Part shown: positions 1 to 5,241 of the stretch, piece after piece | Layout: the number at the start of each line of letters is the position of its first letter | Numbering within the stretch: position 1 is the first letter of the stretch | Assembly (NCBI GenBank): GCA_016867195.1 | Contig: VGKE01000006.1 | Coordinates: 1-8,899 of the forward strand | Reading direction: 5' to 3' | Length of the DNA stretch: 8,899 nucleotides | Source of the DNA: Candidatus Nealsoniibacteriota bacterium | Lineage (GTDB): Bacteria > Patescibacteriota > Minisyncoccia > Minisyncoccales > GWA2-38-27 | Translations under genes and position numbers: made by a program | Notes under the pieces: generated by a model | The model's database searches: none | What the model was told of the DNA's origin: nothing | Seen by the model: only the letters and a program-made list of their open reading frames with translations

Positions 1-180
1 ATCCTTGGGCTTGGGACGCTCTTGATAGAATGCATCCACTAATCTGTAGTCCACCGCTTCAAGTCCTCTGCGAAACTCAATCAAGGAGCAGTTCTCGGTC
101 GGCTCGATGACCAGATATCCGCTCGAGCGCTTTCTGCGCTCCCTCCCTTCTTTGGGTGTTTCCCGTTCCGCACGCCTCAT
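1..180 (-). CDS. Unrecognised protein, N-terminal 60 aa only (runs off window)
   Basis: An open frame without stops reads leftward from an ATG at 180-178 to the window edge, so only the N-terminus is present. The visible protein starts MRRAERETPK, has a basic Arg/Lys/Glu-rich stretch (residues 1-20), then a more folded-looking part containing GYLVIEPTEN and FRRGLEAVDYRLVDAFYQ. I do not recognise the family. The DNA is clearly GC-richer than the rest of the window, which could mean transfer or strong conservation. A purine-rich AAGGGGGGTGAT directly before this ATG resembles an extended Shine-Dalgarno sequence. The same frame stays open further upstream to another ATG at 261-259 (27 extra residues, preceded by AAGGGA), so the start is uncertain. 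A strong promoter lies upstream at 320-347. Seen: open frame, start options, promoter. Inferred: that it is a real gene. Confidence 0.55.
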   Translation of the reverse strand, partial: MRRAERETPKEGRERRKRSSGYLVIEPTENCSLIEFRRGLEAVDYRLVDAFYQERPKPKD

Positions 181-319
181 CACCCCCCTTGGAATAGCGT
201 CCGAATTAGAACAACTGAACTGGACCACAATCAATCGAACAGAACTATCCAATCTAACCATACTACACCGTCCCTTCTTTAAATATTACAAAGAACATTT
301 GTGTATTTTACAGATTTTT

Positions 320-347
320 ATTATAACAAATCTATTAATTTTGTCAA
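320..347 (-). promoter_or_regulatory. Perfect-consensus sigma70-type promoter for the left-edge gene
   Basis: On the minus strand TTGACA (347-342) is followed after 16 bp by TATAAT (325-320), both perfect matches to the housekeeping consensus. Predicted +1 is near 313. That gives a leader of about 52 nt to the ATG at 261 or about 133 nt to the ATG at 180. No other gene lies in reach, so it most likely drives the partial GC-rich gene. Confidence 0.7.
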
Positions 348-364
348 ATCAATCCTACGCCAAG

Positions 365-443
365 ACTCGAAGAGTTGCCCGAAGGTATTGCTTCCTCGCC
401 TTCGGCTCGTCCCAATTCAGGGACCAGACTCTCGCTACAGCGA
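365..443. repeat. Cluster of GC-rich short hairpins
   Basis: Four consecutive inverted repeats sit in a short GC-rich island within an AT-rich spacer. They are ACTC-GAA-GAGT (365-375); GCCCGAAGG pairing with CCTTCGGC (377-385 with 399-406, one bulged C); GTCCC-aattca-GGGAC (409-424); and TCGC-taca-GCGA (432-443). The spacing is tight and the composition matches the adjacent GC-rich gene rather than the host-like genes. It may be a REP-like palindromic element, the end of a mobile element, or a structured RNA. The sequence alone does not decide which, and I recognise no known RNA family. Confidence 0.5.
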
Positions 444-461
444 AAACAGTTTAAATAAATA

Positions 462-482
462 AAGACGCTCTTGTGGCGTCTT
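462..482 (-). terminator. Hairpin terminator after tRNA-Lys
   Basis: AAGACGC (462-468) and GCGTCTT (476-482) form a perfect 7-bp stem with a 7-nt loop. Read on the minus strand it follows the tRNA 3' end by 12 nt and is followed by a T-rich but interrupted tract (TATTTATTTAA). It fits a Rho-independent terminator for the tRNA, or for dnaJ plus tRNA if these are co-transcribed. Confidence 0.6.
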
Positions 483-494
483 AATTTAGCTATG

Positions 495-567
495 TGCCCC
501 CACCAGGACTCGAACCTAGAACCACTGGCTTAAAAGGCCATTGCTCTACCAATTGAGCTATGAGGGC
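495..567 (-). tRNA. tRNA-Lys (anticodon UUU)
   Basis: The minus strand folds into a 73-nt cloverleaf: acceptor GCCCTCA/TGGGGGC, U8-A9, D-arm GCTC-AATTGGTA-GAGC with the GG pair, anticodon loop CTTTTAA giving UUU, a 5-nt variable loop, and T-arm CTAGG-TTCGAGT-CCTGG. The discriminator is A. The 3' CCA is not encoded (the next bases are CAT), so a CCA-adding enzyme is needed. The anticodon stem ATGGC/GCCAG has an A-G mismatch at the 27-43 pair; otherwise pairing is complete with one or two G-U pairs. It lies 71 nt downstream of dnaJ on the same strand. I see no convincing separate promoter, so read-through from the heat-shock operon is possible. Confidence 0.95.
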
Positions 568-638
568 CCTATTTTAATTTTAAACATTCTTTTCCTTTTT
601 TGCTACTATAAAGAAAATAAACCCAAAACATATTGTTT

Positions 639-1739
639 TTATATTCCTTCTTCTTTTAGTTGTTCTAATAATTCTTTTTGTTTTCTGGTTAATTTTTTGG
701 GCGTTTTTATTATTAATTCTACGTATAAATTTCCCTGGCCGTAACTGGTGAAATGGGGAATCCCCTTACCGGAAACCCTTAAAACCCTTCCTGATTCTGT
801 GCCAACCGGTATTTTTAGAAGGAGTTTAGACCCCTCTAAAGTTGGGACTTCAATTTCGTCTCCTAAGGCGGCTTGAGAAAAAGAAATTTCCCGTAAAATC
901 AATAAATCATCGCCCTGTCTTTGAAAAAGAGGATGTTTTTTTACCAAAACTCTTACATATAAATCGCCTGGTTTTCCTCCTTTTTTTCCAGCCTCGCCTT
1001 TGCCGGTAACCTTTATCAATTGATTTGTGTCAACTCCGGCTGGAATAAAAATTTCAATATCTTCTTCTCCTTTAACTCTCCCCTGCCCCCTGCAAACATT
1101 ACAAACCTTTTCTGGTCTTTGACCCTCGCCCCCGCACTCCGGACAAATGGTCCAACGGGTAAAAGAGCCCAAAAAAGTTCTTTTTACTTGCTGGACTTCG
1201 CCTGTCCCCCGGCAGGAAAAACACTCGTTTATGGGAGTACCCGGTTCAGCTCCTTTCCCCTGACAACGGGAACAAGTAATAATTTTATATAAAGTAATTT
1301 TTTTCTTTATTTCTTTCAGGGTTGCTTCTAAAGGAATTTCAATGTCAATTTTAATGTCTTTACCTCTTTTAATTTCCTGCCTTCTCCTTGTTTTGTCTCT
1401 GCCAAAACCGAAAAAATCCTCAAACATTTCGCCCAAATCACCAAAATCAAAGTCCGTATTTACTCCTTCGCCATGGGGCTGACCCCAGGCCCAGGTAAAG
1501 TCAAAGCCAGGACCAGGACCAGGACCTTGGCCGCCCTCAAAGACAGAACCAAATTTATCATACTGCTCTCTTTTTTCTTTATTAGAAAGAATTTGATAGG
1601 CCTCGTTTATCTCTTTGAATTTTTTCTCGTCGCCTCCTTTATCAGGATGATATTTATGAGCCAATTTGTGAAAGGCCCGCTTTACTTCGTCCTGGGAGGC
1701 CTCGCGTGAGATGCCTAAAATTTGGTAGTAATCCTTCAT
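639..1739 (-). CDS. dnaJ: Chaperone protein DnaJ (Hsp40)
   Basis: Cytoplasmic co-chaperone that binds unfolded protein, passes it to DnaK and stimulates DnaK ATP hydrolysis. The 366-aa length is normal for type I DnaJ. Residues 1-64 are the J domain with the essential HPD at 31-33. A Gly-rich linker follows at about 68-112, including an unusual Pro-Gly repeat at 72-78. The zinc domain has four CxxCxGxG motifs (C156/C159, C173/C176, C199/C202, C213/C216), all intact. After it come the C-terminal substrate-binding beta domains, including the ending LYVELIIKTPKKLTRKQ. The start is the ATG at 1739, since MKDYYQILGI matches the family N-terminus. No Shine-Dalgarno is visible, because a palindromic repeat element abuts the start codon. 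It is the last protein gene of the hrcA-grpE-dnaK-dnaJ operon. Confidence 0.98.
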   Translation of the reverse strand: MKDYYQILGISREASQDEVKRAFHKLAHKYHPDKGGDEKKFKEINEAYQILSNKEKREQYDKFGSVFEGGQGPGPGPGFDFTWAWGQPHGEGVNTDFDFGDLGEMFEDFFGFGRDKTRRRQEIKRGKDIKIDIEIPLEATLKEIKKKITLYKIITCSRCQGKGAEPGTPINECFSCRGTGEVQQVKRTFLGSFTRWTICPECGGEGQRPEKVCNVCRGQGRVKGEEDIEIFIPAGVDTNQLIKVTGKGEAGKKGGKPGDLYVRVLVKKHPLFQRQGDDLLILREISFSQAALGDEIEVPTLEGSKLLLKIPVGTESGRVLRVSGKGIPHFTSYGQGNLYVELIIKTPKKLTRKQKELLEQLKEEGI

Positions 1740-1740
1740 A

Positions 1741-1860
1741 AAATCAACGAATAGCGAATATGTTACGAATTTACGAAATCAACGAATAACGAATATGTTG
1801 CGAATTTACGAATAATTCATAATTCGTTATATTCGTAATGGATTCGTTATTCGCTGATTT
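1741..1860. repeat. Direct plus inverted ACGAATA-type repeat filling the dnaK-dnaJ spacer
   Basis: Two tandem 35-bp units (1741-1775 and 1776-1810), each starting AAATCAACGAATA, differ at two positions. The remaining part ends with ATTCGTTATTCGCTGATTT (1842-1860), the reverse complement of the start of the second unit (1776-1794) except for one base. The element can therefore fold into a large AT-rich hairpin. It occupies essentially the whole spacer between the dnaK stop and the dnaJ start. It looks like a dispersed palindromic repeat of the kind common in small-genome candidate phyla; dispersal cannot be shown from one copy. Confidence 0.85.
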
Positions 1861-1861
1861 T

Positions 1862-3778
1862 TTATTTTTCTTTATACTCTCCTTCTTCCGCTTCCTTGTT
1901 TTTTTCTTTTTTTTCCTCTTTCGGTTTTTCTTCTTTTTTTTCCTGGGCTGCTTTATATAATTCCGCTCCAACCTTCTGAATTATTTGAGAAAGTTCATTG
2001 GTTTTTGTTTTAATGTCTTCTATATTATCACTCTCTTTAACTTTTTTCAAGGCATCAATTTTTTCTTCAACTTCTTTTTTTATCCCGGTGATAGCCGGAT
2101 TATCCCCGGCCTCCTTGAGCGTTTTCTCGCAGGTATAGACCAAATTATCGGCTAAATTCCGGGCTTCAATCAAGTCCTTTCTTTTTCTATCCTCTTCGGC
2201 ATTAACCTCTGCTTCTTTTTTCATTTTTTCTATTTCTTCTTTTGACAAACCAATTGAACCCTCAATTTTAATTGATTGTGATTTTCCCGTTGCTTTGTCT
2301 TTGGCAGTAACTGTTAAAATTCCATTGGCATCAACATCAAAAATAACTTCAATTTGAGGTATCCCCCGGGGAGATGGCGGAACACCGTCCAAAATAAACC
2401 GGCCAATTGAACGATTATCAATTGCCATTGGCCTCTCTCCTTGCAAGACATTAATTTCTACAGATGTTTGGTTGTCGGCGGCTGTGGAAAATACCTGGGT
2501 TTTTGATGTGGGAATGGTGGTATTTTTAGAAATCATTACCGTGCTTACGCTTCCCAATGTTTCAATTCCCAAAGAAAGCGGCAAAACATCCAAAAGCAAA
2601 ACGCTTTTTATATCGCCTTCCGGAGCCCTTCCTTCTTTTTTCGCCCGTAAAATTTCTGCCTCAATCGCCGCTCCTATCGCCACTACTTCTTCAGGGTTTA
2701 TTGATTTATTCGGCTCTTTATCAAAAAAATCTTTGATCGCTGTCCGAATAGCTGGAATCATAGTTGTCCCGCCGACCAAGACAATTTCTTCAATATCTTT
2801 TTTGTTTAATTTCGCTTCTTTTAAAGTTTCTTCCATTTTTTTAATTGATTTTTCAACCAAATCTCTGGTCATATTCTCAAATTGAGCCCGGCTTAATTTA
2901 TAAAGTAAATGTTTGGGCCCCGAAGCGTCAGAAGTAATAAAAGGAAGATTAATTTCTGTTTCTAGAACGCTTGACAATTCAATCTTGGCCTTTTCAGTCG
3001 CTTCCTTTAAGCGCTGTAAAGCCAGGGTGTCTTTTGATAAATCAATACCCTGTTCTTTTTTAAATTGTTCGACCAGCCAGTTAATAATTCTTTGGTCAAA
3101 ATCGCGACCGCCTAAATGAGGTTCGCCTCCGGTGGCAACCACCTCAACTGTATCAGAAGTAGTGGTTAAAATAGAAACATCAAAAGTACCTCCGCCAAAA
3201 TCATAAACTACAATTTGCTGGTCTGTTTTTTTAGTTAAACCGTAAGCAAGAGCGGCGGCAGTCGGCTCGTTAATAATTCTCAAAACGTTAAATCCGGCAA
3301 TCTCGCCAGCTGATTTTGTTGTTTTTCTTTGAGAGTCGTCAAAGTTAGCCGGACAGGTAATAACAACATCGTTTATTTTTTCTCCTAATTTTTCTTCAGC
3401 GTCTATTTTTAATTTTTGTAAAATCATTGCTGAAATTTCAATCGGGGTGCGCCATTTTTCACCCATCTTTATCTCAACTTCACCGTCTTTTCTTTCTCTT
3501 GTTTCATAAGATAAAAGTTTTAACTCTCTTTGAACTTCTGGGTCAGAGAATCTTCGACCAATGAATCTTTTAACCGAGTGAATGGTATTTTTGGGATTGG
3601 TAATTGCCTGTCTTTCGGCTAAAATTCCCACCAACCTTTCTCCGTTTTTTGATAAAGCCACGATTGAGGGCACTAAAACAGAGCCCTCTCGACTTTCAAG
3701 ACACTTTGGCTCTCCCTGAACAACAGAAGCCATCTTGGAAATTGTCGTTCCAAGATCTATGCCTAATATTTTTGCCAT
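1862..3778 (-). CDS. dnaK: Molecular chaperone DnaK (Hsp70)
   Basis: ATP-driven cytoplasmic chaperone that works with DnaJ and GrpE. The 638-aa length is the normal full size. The ATPase domain spans about 1-380, with phosphate-1 loop GIDLGTT (6-12), K70, ITCPANF (140-146, with P143), R151, [11 protein letters not shown] (170-180, with E171), DFGGGTFD (193-200, with the conserved Thr at 198), and a later VGGTTMIP adenosine motif. The linker reads [13 protein letters not shown], followed by the beta substrate-binding domain ([19 protein letters not shown]) and a helical lid. The tail is a Lys/Glu-rich low-complexity stretch. Odd points: residue 13 is Ile where most DnaK proteins have Asn (GTTNS), and HLGG is followed by RDFD instead of EDFD. 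The start is the ATG at 3778 ([10 protein letters not shown]), with no obvious Shine-Dalgarno. It is the third gene of the operon. Confidence 0.98.
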   Translation of the reverse strand: MAKILGIDLGTTISKMASVVQGEPKCLESREGSVLVPSIVALSKNGERLVGILAERQAITNPKNTIHSVKRFIGRRFSDPEVQRELKLLSYETRERKDGEVEIKMGEKWRTPIEISAMILQKLKIDAEEKLGEKINDVVITCPANFDDSQRKTTKSAGEIAGFNVLRIINEPTAAALAYGLTKKTDQQIVVYDFGGGTFDVSILTTTSDTVEVVATGGEPHLGGRDFDQRIINWLVEQFKKEQGIDLSKDTLALQRLKEATEKAKIELSSVLETEINLPFITSDASGPKHLLYKLSRAQFENMTRDLVEKSIKKMEETLKEAKLNKKDIEEIVLVGGTTMIPAIRTAIKDFFDKEPNKSINPEEVVAIGAAIEAEILRAKKEGRAPEGDIKSVLLLDVLPLSLGIETLGSVSTVMISKNTTIPTSKTQVFSTAADNQTSVEINVLQGERPMAIDNRSIGRFILDGVPPSPRGIPQIEVIFDVDANGILTVTAKDKATGKSQSIKIEGSIGLSKEEIEKMKKEAEVNAEEDRKRKDLIEARNLADNLVYTCEKTLKEAGDNPAITGIKKEVEEKIDALKKVKESDNIEDIKTKTNELSQIIQKVGAELYKAAQEKKEEKPKEEKKEKNKEAEEGEYKEK

Positions 3779-3792
3779 AAAAAATTAAAGCA

Positions 3793-3860
3793 CCAAATTC
3801 CAAGCACCAAATCCCAAATAAGTTCTAAGTTTGGAATTTGGAATTTTGGATTTGGGATTT
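3793..3860. repeat. CCAAATTCCAA-type palindromic repeat filling the grpE-dnaK spacer
   Basis: Two interleaved inverted repeats are present: CCAAATTCCAA (3793-3803) with TTGGAATTTGG (3831-3841), and AAATCCCAAAT (3809-3819) with ATTTGGGATTT (3850-3860), each 11 bp and perfect. The pairs occur in the order A-B-A'-B' and the units resemble each other, so alternative hairpins are possible. The element spans almost the whole 82-bp gap. An 18-mer inside it (3829-3846, GTTTGGAATTTGGAATTT) recurs exactly at 8635-8652 within the femX-like gene. Confidence 0.8.
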
Positions 3861-4355
3861 TTATTTTACAACCTTTACTTTGGCGGGTCTTAATAATCTG
3901 CCATTTATTTTATATCCTTTTTGGATTTCTTCAACTATCATGCCCCTGGAACCAGGTTCTTTAAATTGCAGGGACCCGGTCTCTGCAATTTCTTCTACTA
4001 CTTCATGAAAATTAGGGTCAAACCTCTCCCCTACTGTCTTAACTTCATCTACCCCCTGACTTTTTAGAAAACCTTCTAGTTGTTTTTTAATCTGTAAAAT
4101 TCCCCTGACATTATCATCTTTTTTAAAATTTTCTGGTAGTTTTTTTTCTGCCAGATTAAAATTATCCAGAATTGGCAGAATTTTCAAAATAAATCCTTCG
4201 CTAACATATTTTAACAGTCCGCCGGTTCTCTCTATCTCTTCTTTTTTATAATTCAAAAAATCCGCCCGTTCTCTTTTCCAGTTTTCCAAATATTCCTGTC
4301 TTTGTTTTTGACAATCCTCTAATTGTTTCTTAGTGTCTTTTTCAGGGTTTTTCAT
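3861..4355 (-). CDS. grpE: GrpE, nucleotide exchange factor of DnaK
   Basis: GrpE releases ADP from DnaK and so resets the chaperone cycle; it acts as a dimer in the cytoplasm. The protein has 164 aa, slightly short for the family. Residues 1-50 are charged and predicted helical/coiled coil (QLEDCQKQRQEYLENWKRER), followed by the long-helix region ADFLNYKKE and LKYVSEGFILKILPILDNFNLA. The C-terminal beta domain carries the family signature around FDPNFHEVV, then GMIVEEIQKGYKINGRLLRPAKVKV at the end. The ATG at 4355 overlaps the hrcA stop as ATGA, so translation is probably coupled. The next gene is dnaK, separated by a palindromic repeat. Confidence 0.97.
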   Translation of the reverse strand: MKNPEKDTKKQLEDCQKQRQEYLENWKRERADFLNYKKEEIERTGGLLKYVSEGFILKILPILDNFNLAEKKLPENFKKDDNVRGILQIKKQLEGFLKSQGVDEVKTVGERFDPNFHEVVEEIAETGSLQFKEPGSRGMIVEEIQKGYKINGRLLRPAKVKVVK

Positions 4356-5056
4356 TGAAGTATTTTCTTTAAAGAATTAATTAAATTAATATTTTTATTA
4401 TAATCCATTCTCCTGGGACCTAAAAGAGCCAATAGCCCCCGCTCTTTATCTGGAAAAATTACCTGGGAAATTAGTAAACTAAAATCCCCGGAATTTAGAA
4501 TTGATTTTTCTTTGCCAATGAATATTCTTGCCCGGGAGAAATCCTCTTGTCCAATCAGGTCCTTAATGTGTTGTTCAAAATTTTCCACTGTTTTAATAAA
4601 ATCATCAACAAAATCAATTTCTTTAAATTCCGGATTCTGGAAAACTTCTCTCCAACCGTTTTTCCAGAGAAAATCTTTTTCAAAGAAATAAATTAAAGTT
4701 AAGGTAGAGGACGCTAAAGCCAATGTTTTGGTAATTTTTTCCGTAAACCCAAAAATATCCCGAGATTCTTTCTTAATTTCTTCCCAATCATTAAAGAATA
4801 ATTCTTTTTCAAGGTCTAATAAATTATCAATAAAAAAGCGATAGGCCTTGTTGGTCGGGGTCCTGCCGGCTGAGGTGTGGGGCTGCTCAAGATATCCTAA
4901 TCCAGTTAATTGCTGCATTTCATTTCTAATAGTTGCGGCGCAAATTCCTAATTTGTGTTTTTTCTCCAAGAGCACAGAACCAATTGGTTTGGCTGTTTCA
5001 ATATAGTCCTGAATCAAATTATTCAATATTTTTTCTTGTCTTTCAGTTATCCCCAT
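4352..5056 (-). CDS. hrcA: Heat-inducible transcription repressor HrcA (short form)
   Basis: Repressor that binds CIRCE operators and controls class I heat-shock genes. The N-terminal winged-helix domain is clear: ITERQEKILNNLIQDYIET, PIGSVLLEK, AATIRNEMQQL and GYLEQPHTSAGRTPT. The C-terminus keeps the family ending RGLLALLGPRRMDYNKNI. At about 234 aa it is much shorter than the usual ~340 aa, so the central GAF-like/dimerisation part is reduced. I chose the ATG at 5056 (MGITERQ). An in-frame ATG four codons upstream at 5068 overlaps the -10 box of the predicted promoter and would not be transcribed from it. Predicted +1 is near 5060, giving an almost leaderless mRNA. It is the first gene of the operon and overlaps grpE by 4 bp. 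Confidence 0.95.
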   Translation of the reverse strand: MGITERQEKILNNLIQDYIETAKPIGSVLLEKKHKLGICAATIRNEMQQLTGLGYLEQPHTSAGRTPTNKAYRFFIDNLLDLEKELFFNDWEEIKKESRDIFGFTEKITKTLALASSTLTLIYFFEKDFLWKNGWREVFQNPEFKEIDFVDDFIKTVENFEQHIKDLIGQEDFSRARIFIGKEKSILNSGDFSLLISQVIFPDKERGLLALLGPRRMDYNKNINLINSLKKILQ

Positions 5057-5066
5057 ATATAATCCC

Positions 5067-5095
5067 ATTTTAGAAATTTATCACTCCTCTGTCAA
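5067..5095 (-). promoter_or_regulatory. Promoter of the hrcA-grpE-dnaK-dnaJ operon
   Basis: On the minus strand TTGACA (5095-5090) is followed after 17 bp by TAAAAT (5072-5067), a perfect -35 and a 5/6 -10. Predicted +1 is near 5060, only about four bases before the hrcA ATG at 5056. The -35 box lies in the 9-nt centre of the CIRCE operator, so bound HrcA would block RNA polymerase directly. Confidence 0.8.
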
Positions 5096-5104
5096 GAGTG
5101 CCAT
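5078..5104. promoter_or_regulatory. CIRCE operator (HrcA binding site)
   Basis: On the minus strand the site reads ATGGCACTC-N9-GAGTGATAA, against the known consensus TTAGCACTC-N9-GAGTGCTAA: 15 of 18 arm positions match and the spacer is exactly 9 nt. It lies directly upstream of hrcA and overlaps the promoter, as expected for HrcA autoregulation of the chaperone operon. Confidence 0.9.
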
Positions 5105-5146
5105 TTACTCAATAAAAAAACCATAGTGTTTTTATTGAGTAAATGG
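5101..5146. repeat. 18-bp perfect inverted repeat next to CIRCE
   Basis: CCATTTACTCAATAAAAA (5101-5118) is perfectly complementary to 5129-5146, with a 10-nt loop (5119-5128). It starts within the outer four bases of the CIRCE site and lies upstream of both divergent promoters, so a terminator role is not obvious. It could be an operator for a second dimeric regulator, a cruciform-forming site, or a small palindromic insertion. Confidence 0.85.
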
Positions 5147-5156
5147 AGATATTTTA

Positions 5157-5219
5157 TACAACTATTGCCCTAAAATCTACAATCATTGTCTTAAAATCTG
5201 CAACTATTGTCCTAAAATC
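5157..5219. repeat. Three tandem 21-bp direct repeats
   Basis: Three consecutive 21-bp units (5157-5177, 5178-5198, 5199-5219) share the pattern T-R-CAA-YYATTG-YCY-TAAAATC. The 21-bp period is two helical turns, so equivalent bases face the same side of the DNA. The last unit contains the -35 element of the plus-strand gene. An iteron-like regulator site is possible; duplication by slippage is the simpler alternative. Confidence 0.8.
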
Positions 5220-5235
5220 TTTGACAGGGTAAAAT
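5207..5235 (+). promoter_or_regulatory. Probable promoter of the GT-C glycosyltransferase gene
   Basis: TTGTCC (5207-5212) and TAAAAT (5230-5235) are separated by 17 bp. The predicted +1 falls at about 5242, the A of the ATG, implying a leaderless mRNA. A TTGACA at 5221-5226 is a better -35 match, but its -10 would lie inside the gene. Confidence 0.5.
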
Positions 5236-5241
5236 ATCTTA

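Noticed and set aside
107..454. 115-aa open frame on the plus strand
   Set aside because: It runs antisense to the left-edge gene, its promoter and the hairpin cluster, has no family-like features or ribosome site, and looks like chance coding.
568..638. Separate promoter for tRNA-Lys
   Set aside because: TAAAAT and TATAGT strings exist, but no acceptable -35 lies at the right distance.
625..639. AAAACA-tat-TGTTTT hairpin at the dnaJ stop as a terminator
   Set aside because: Only six A/T-rich pairs apart from one G-C, overlapping the stop codon, with no proper T-tract; too weak to call.
1771..1971. Lys-rich open frame on the minus strand
   Set aside because: It is an out-of-frame reading of the A-rich dnaK 3' end and the repeat; the Lys runs come from poly-A composition.
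5057..5068. Longer HrcA start at the ATG ending at 5066
   Set aside because: This ATG overlaps the -10 box and lies upstream of the predicted +1; the family N-terminus also matches the ATG at 5056.
5157..5219. Possible CRISPR array from three 21-bp repeats
   Set aside because: The units are directly adjacent with no spacers and no cas gene is present.
5221..5226. TTGACA as the -35 box of the glycosyltransferase gene
   Set aside because: Its -10 would fall at or beyond the start codon; TTGTCC with TAAAAT fits the spacing better.
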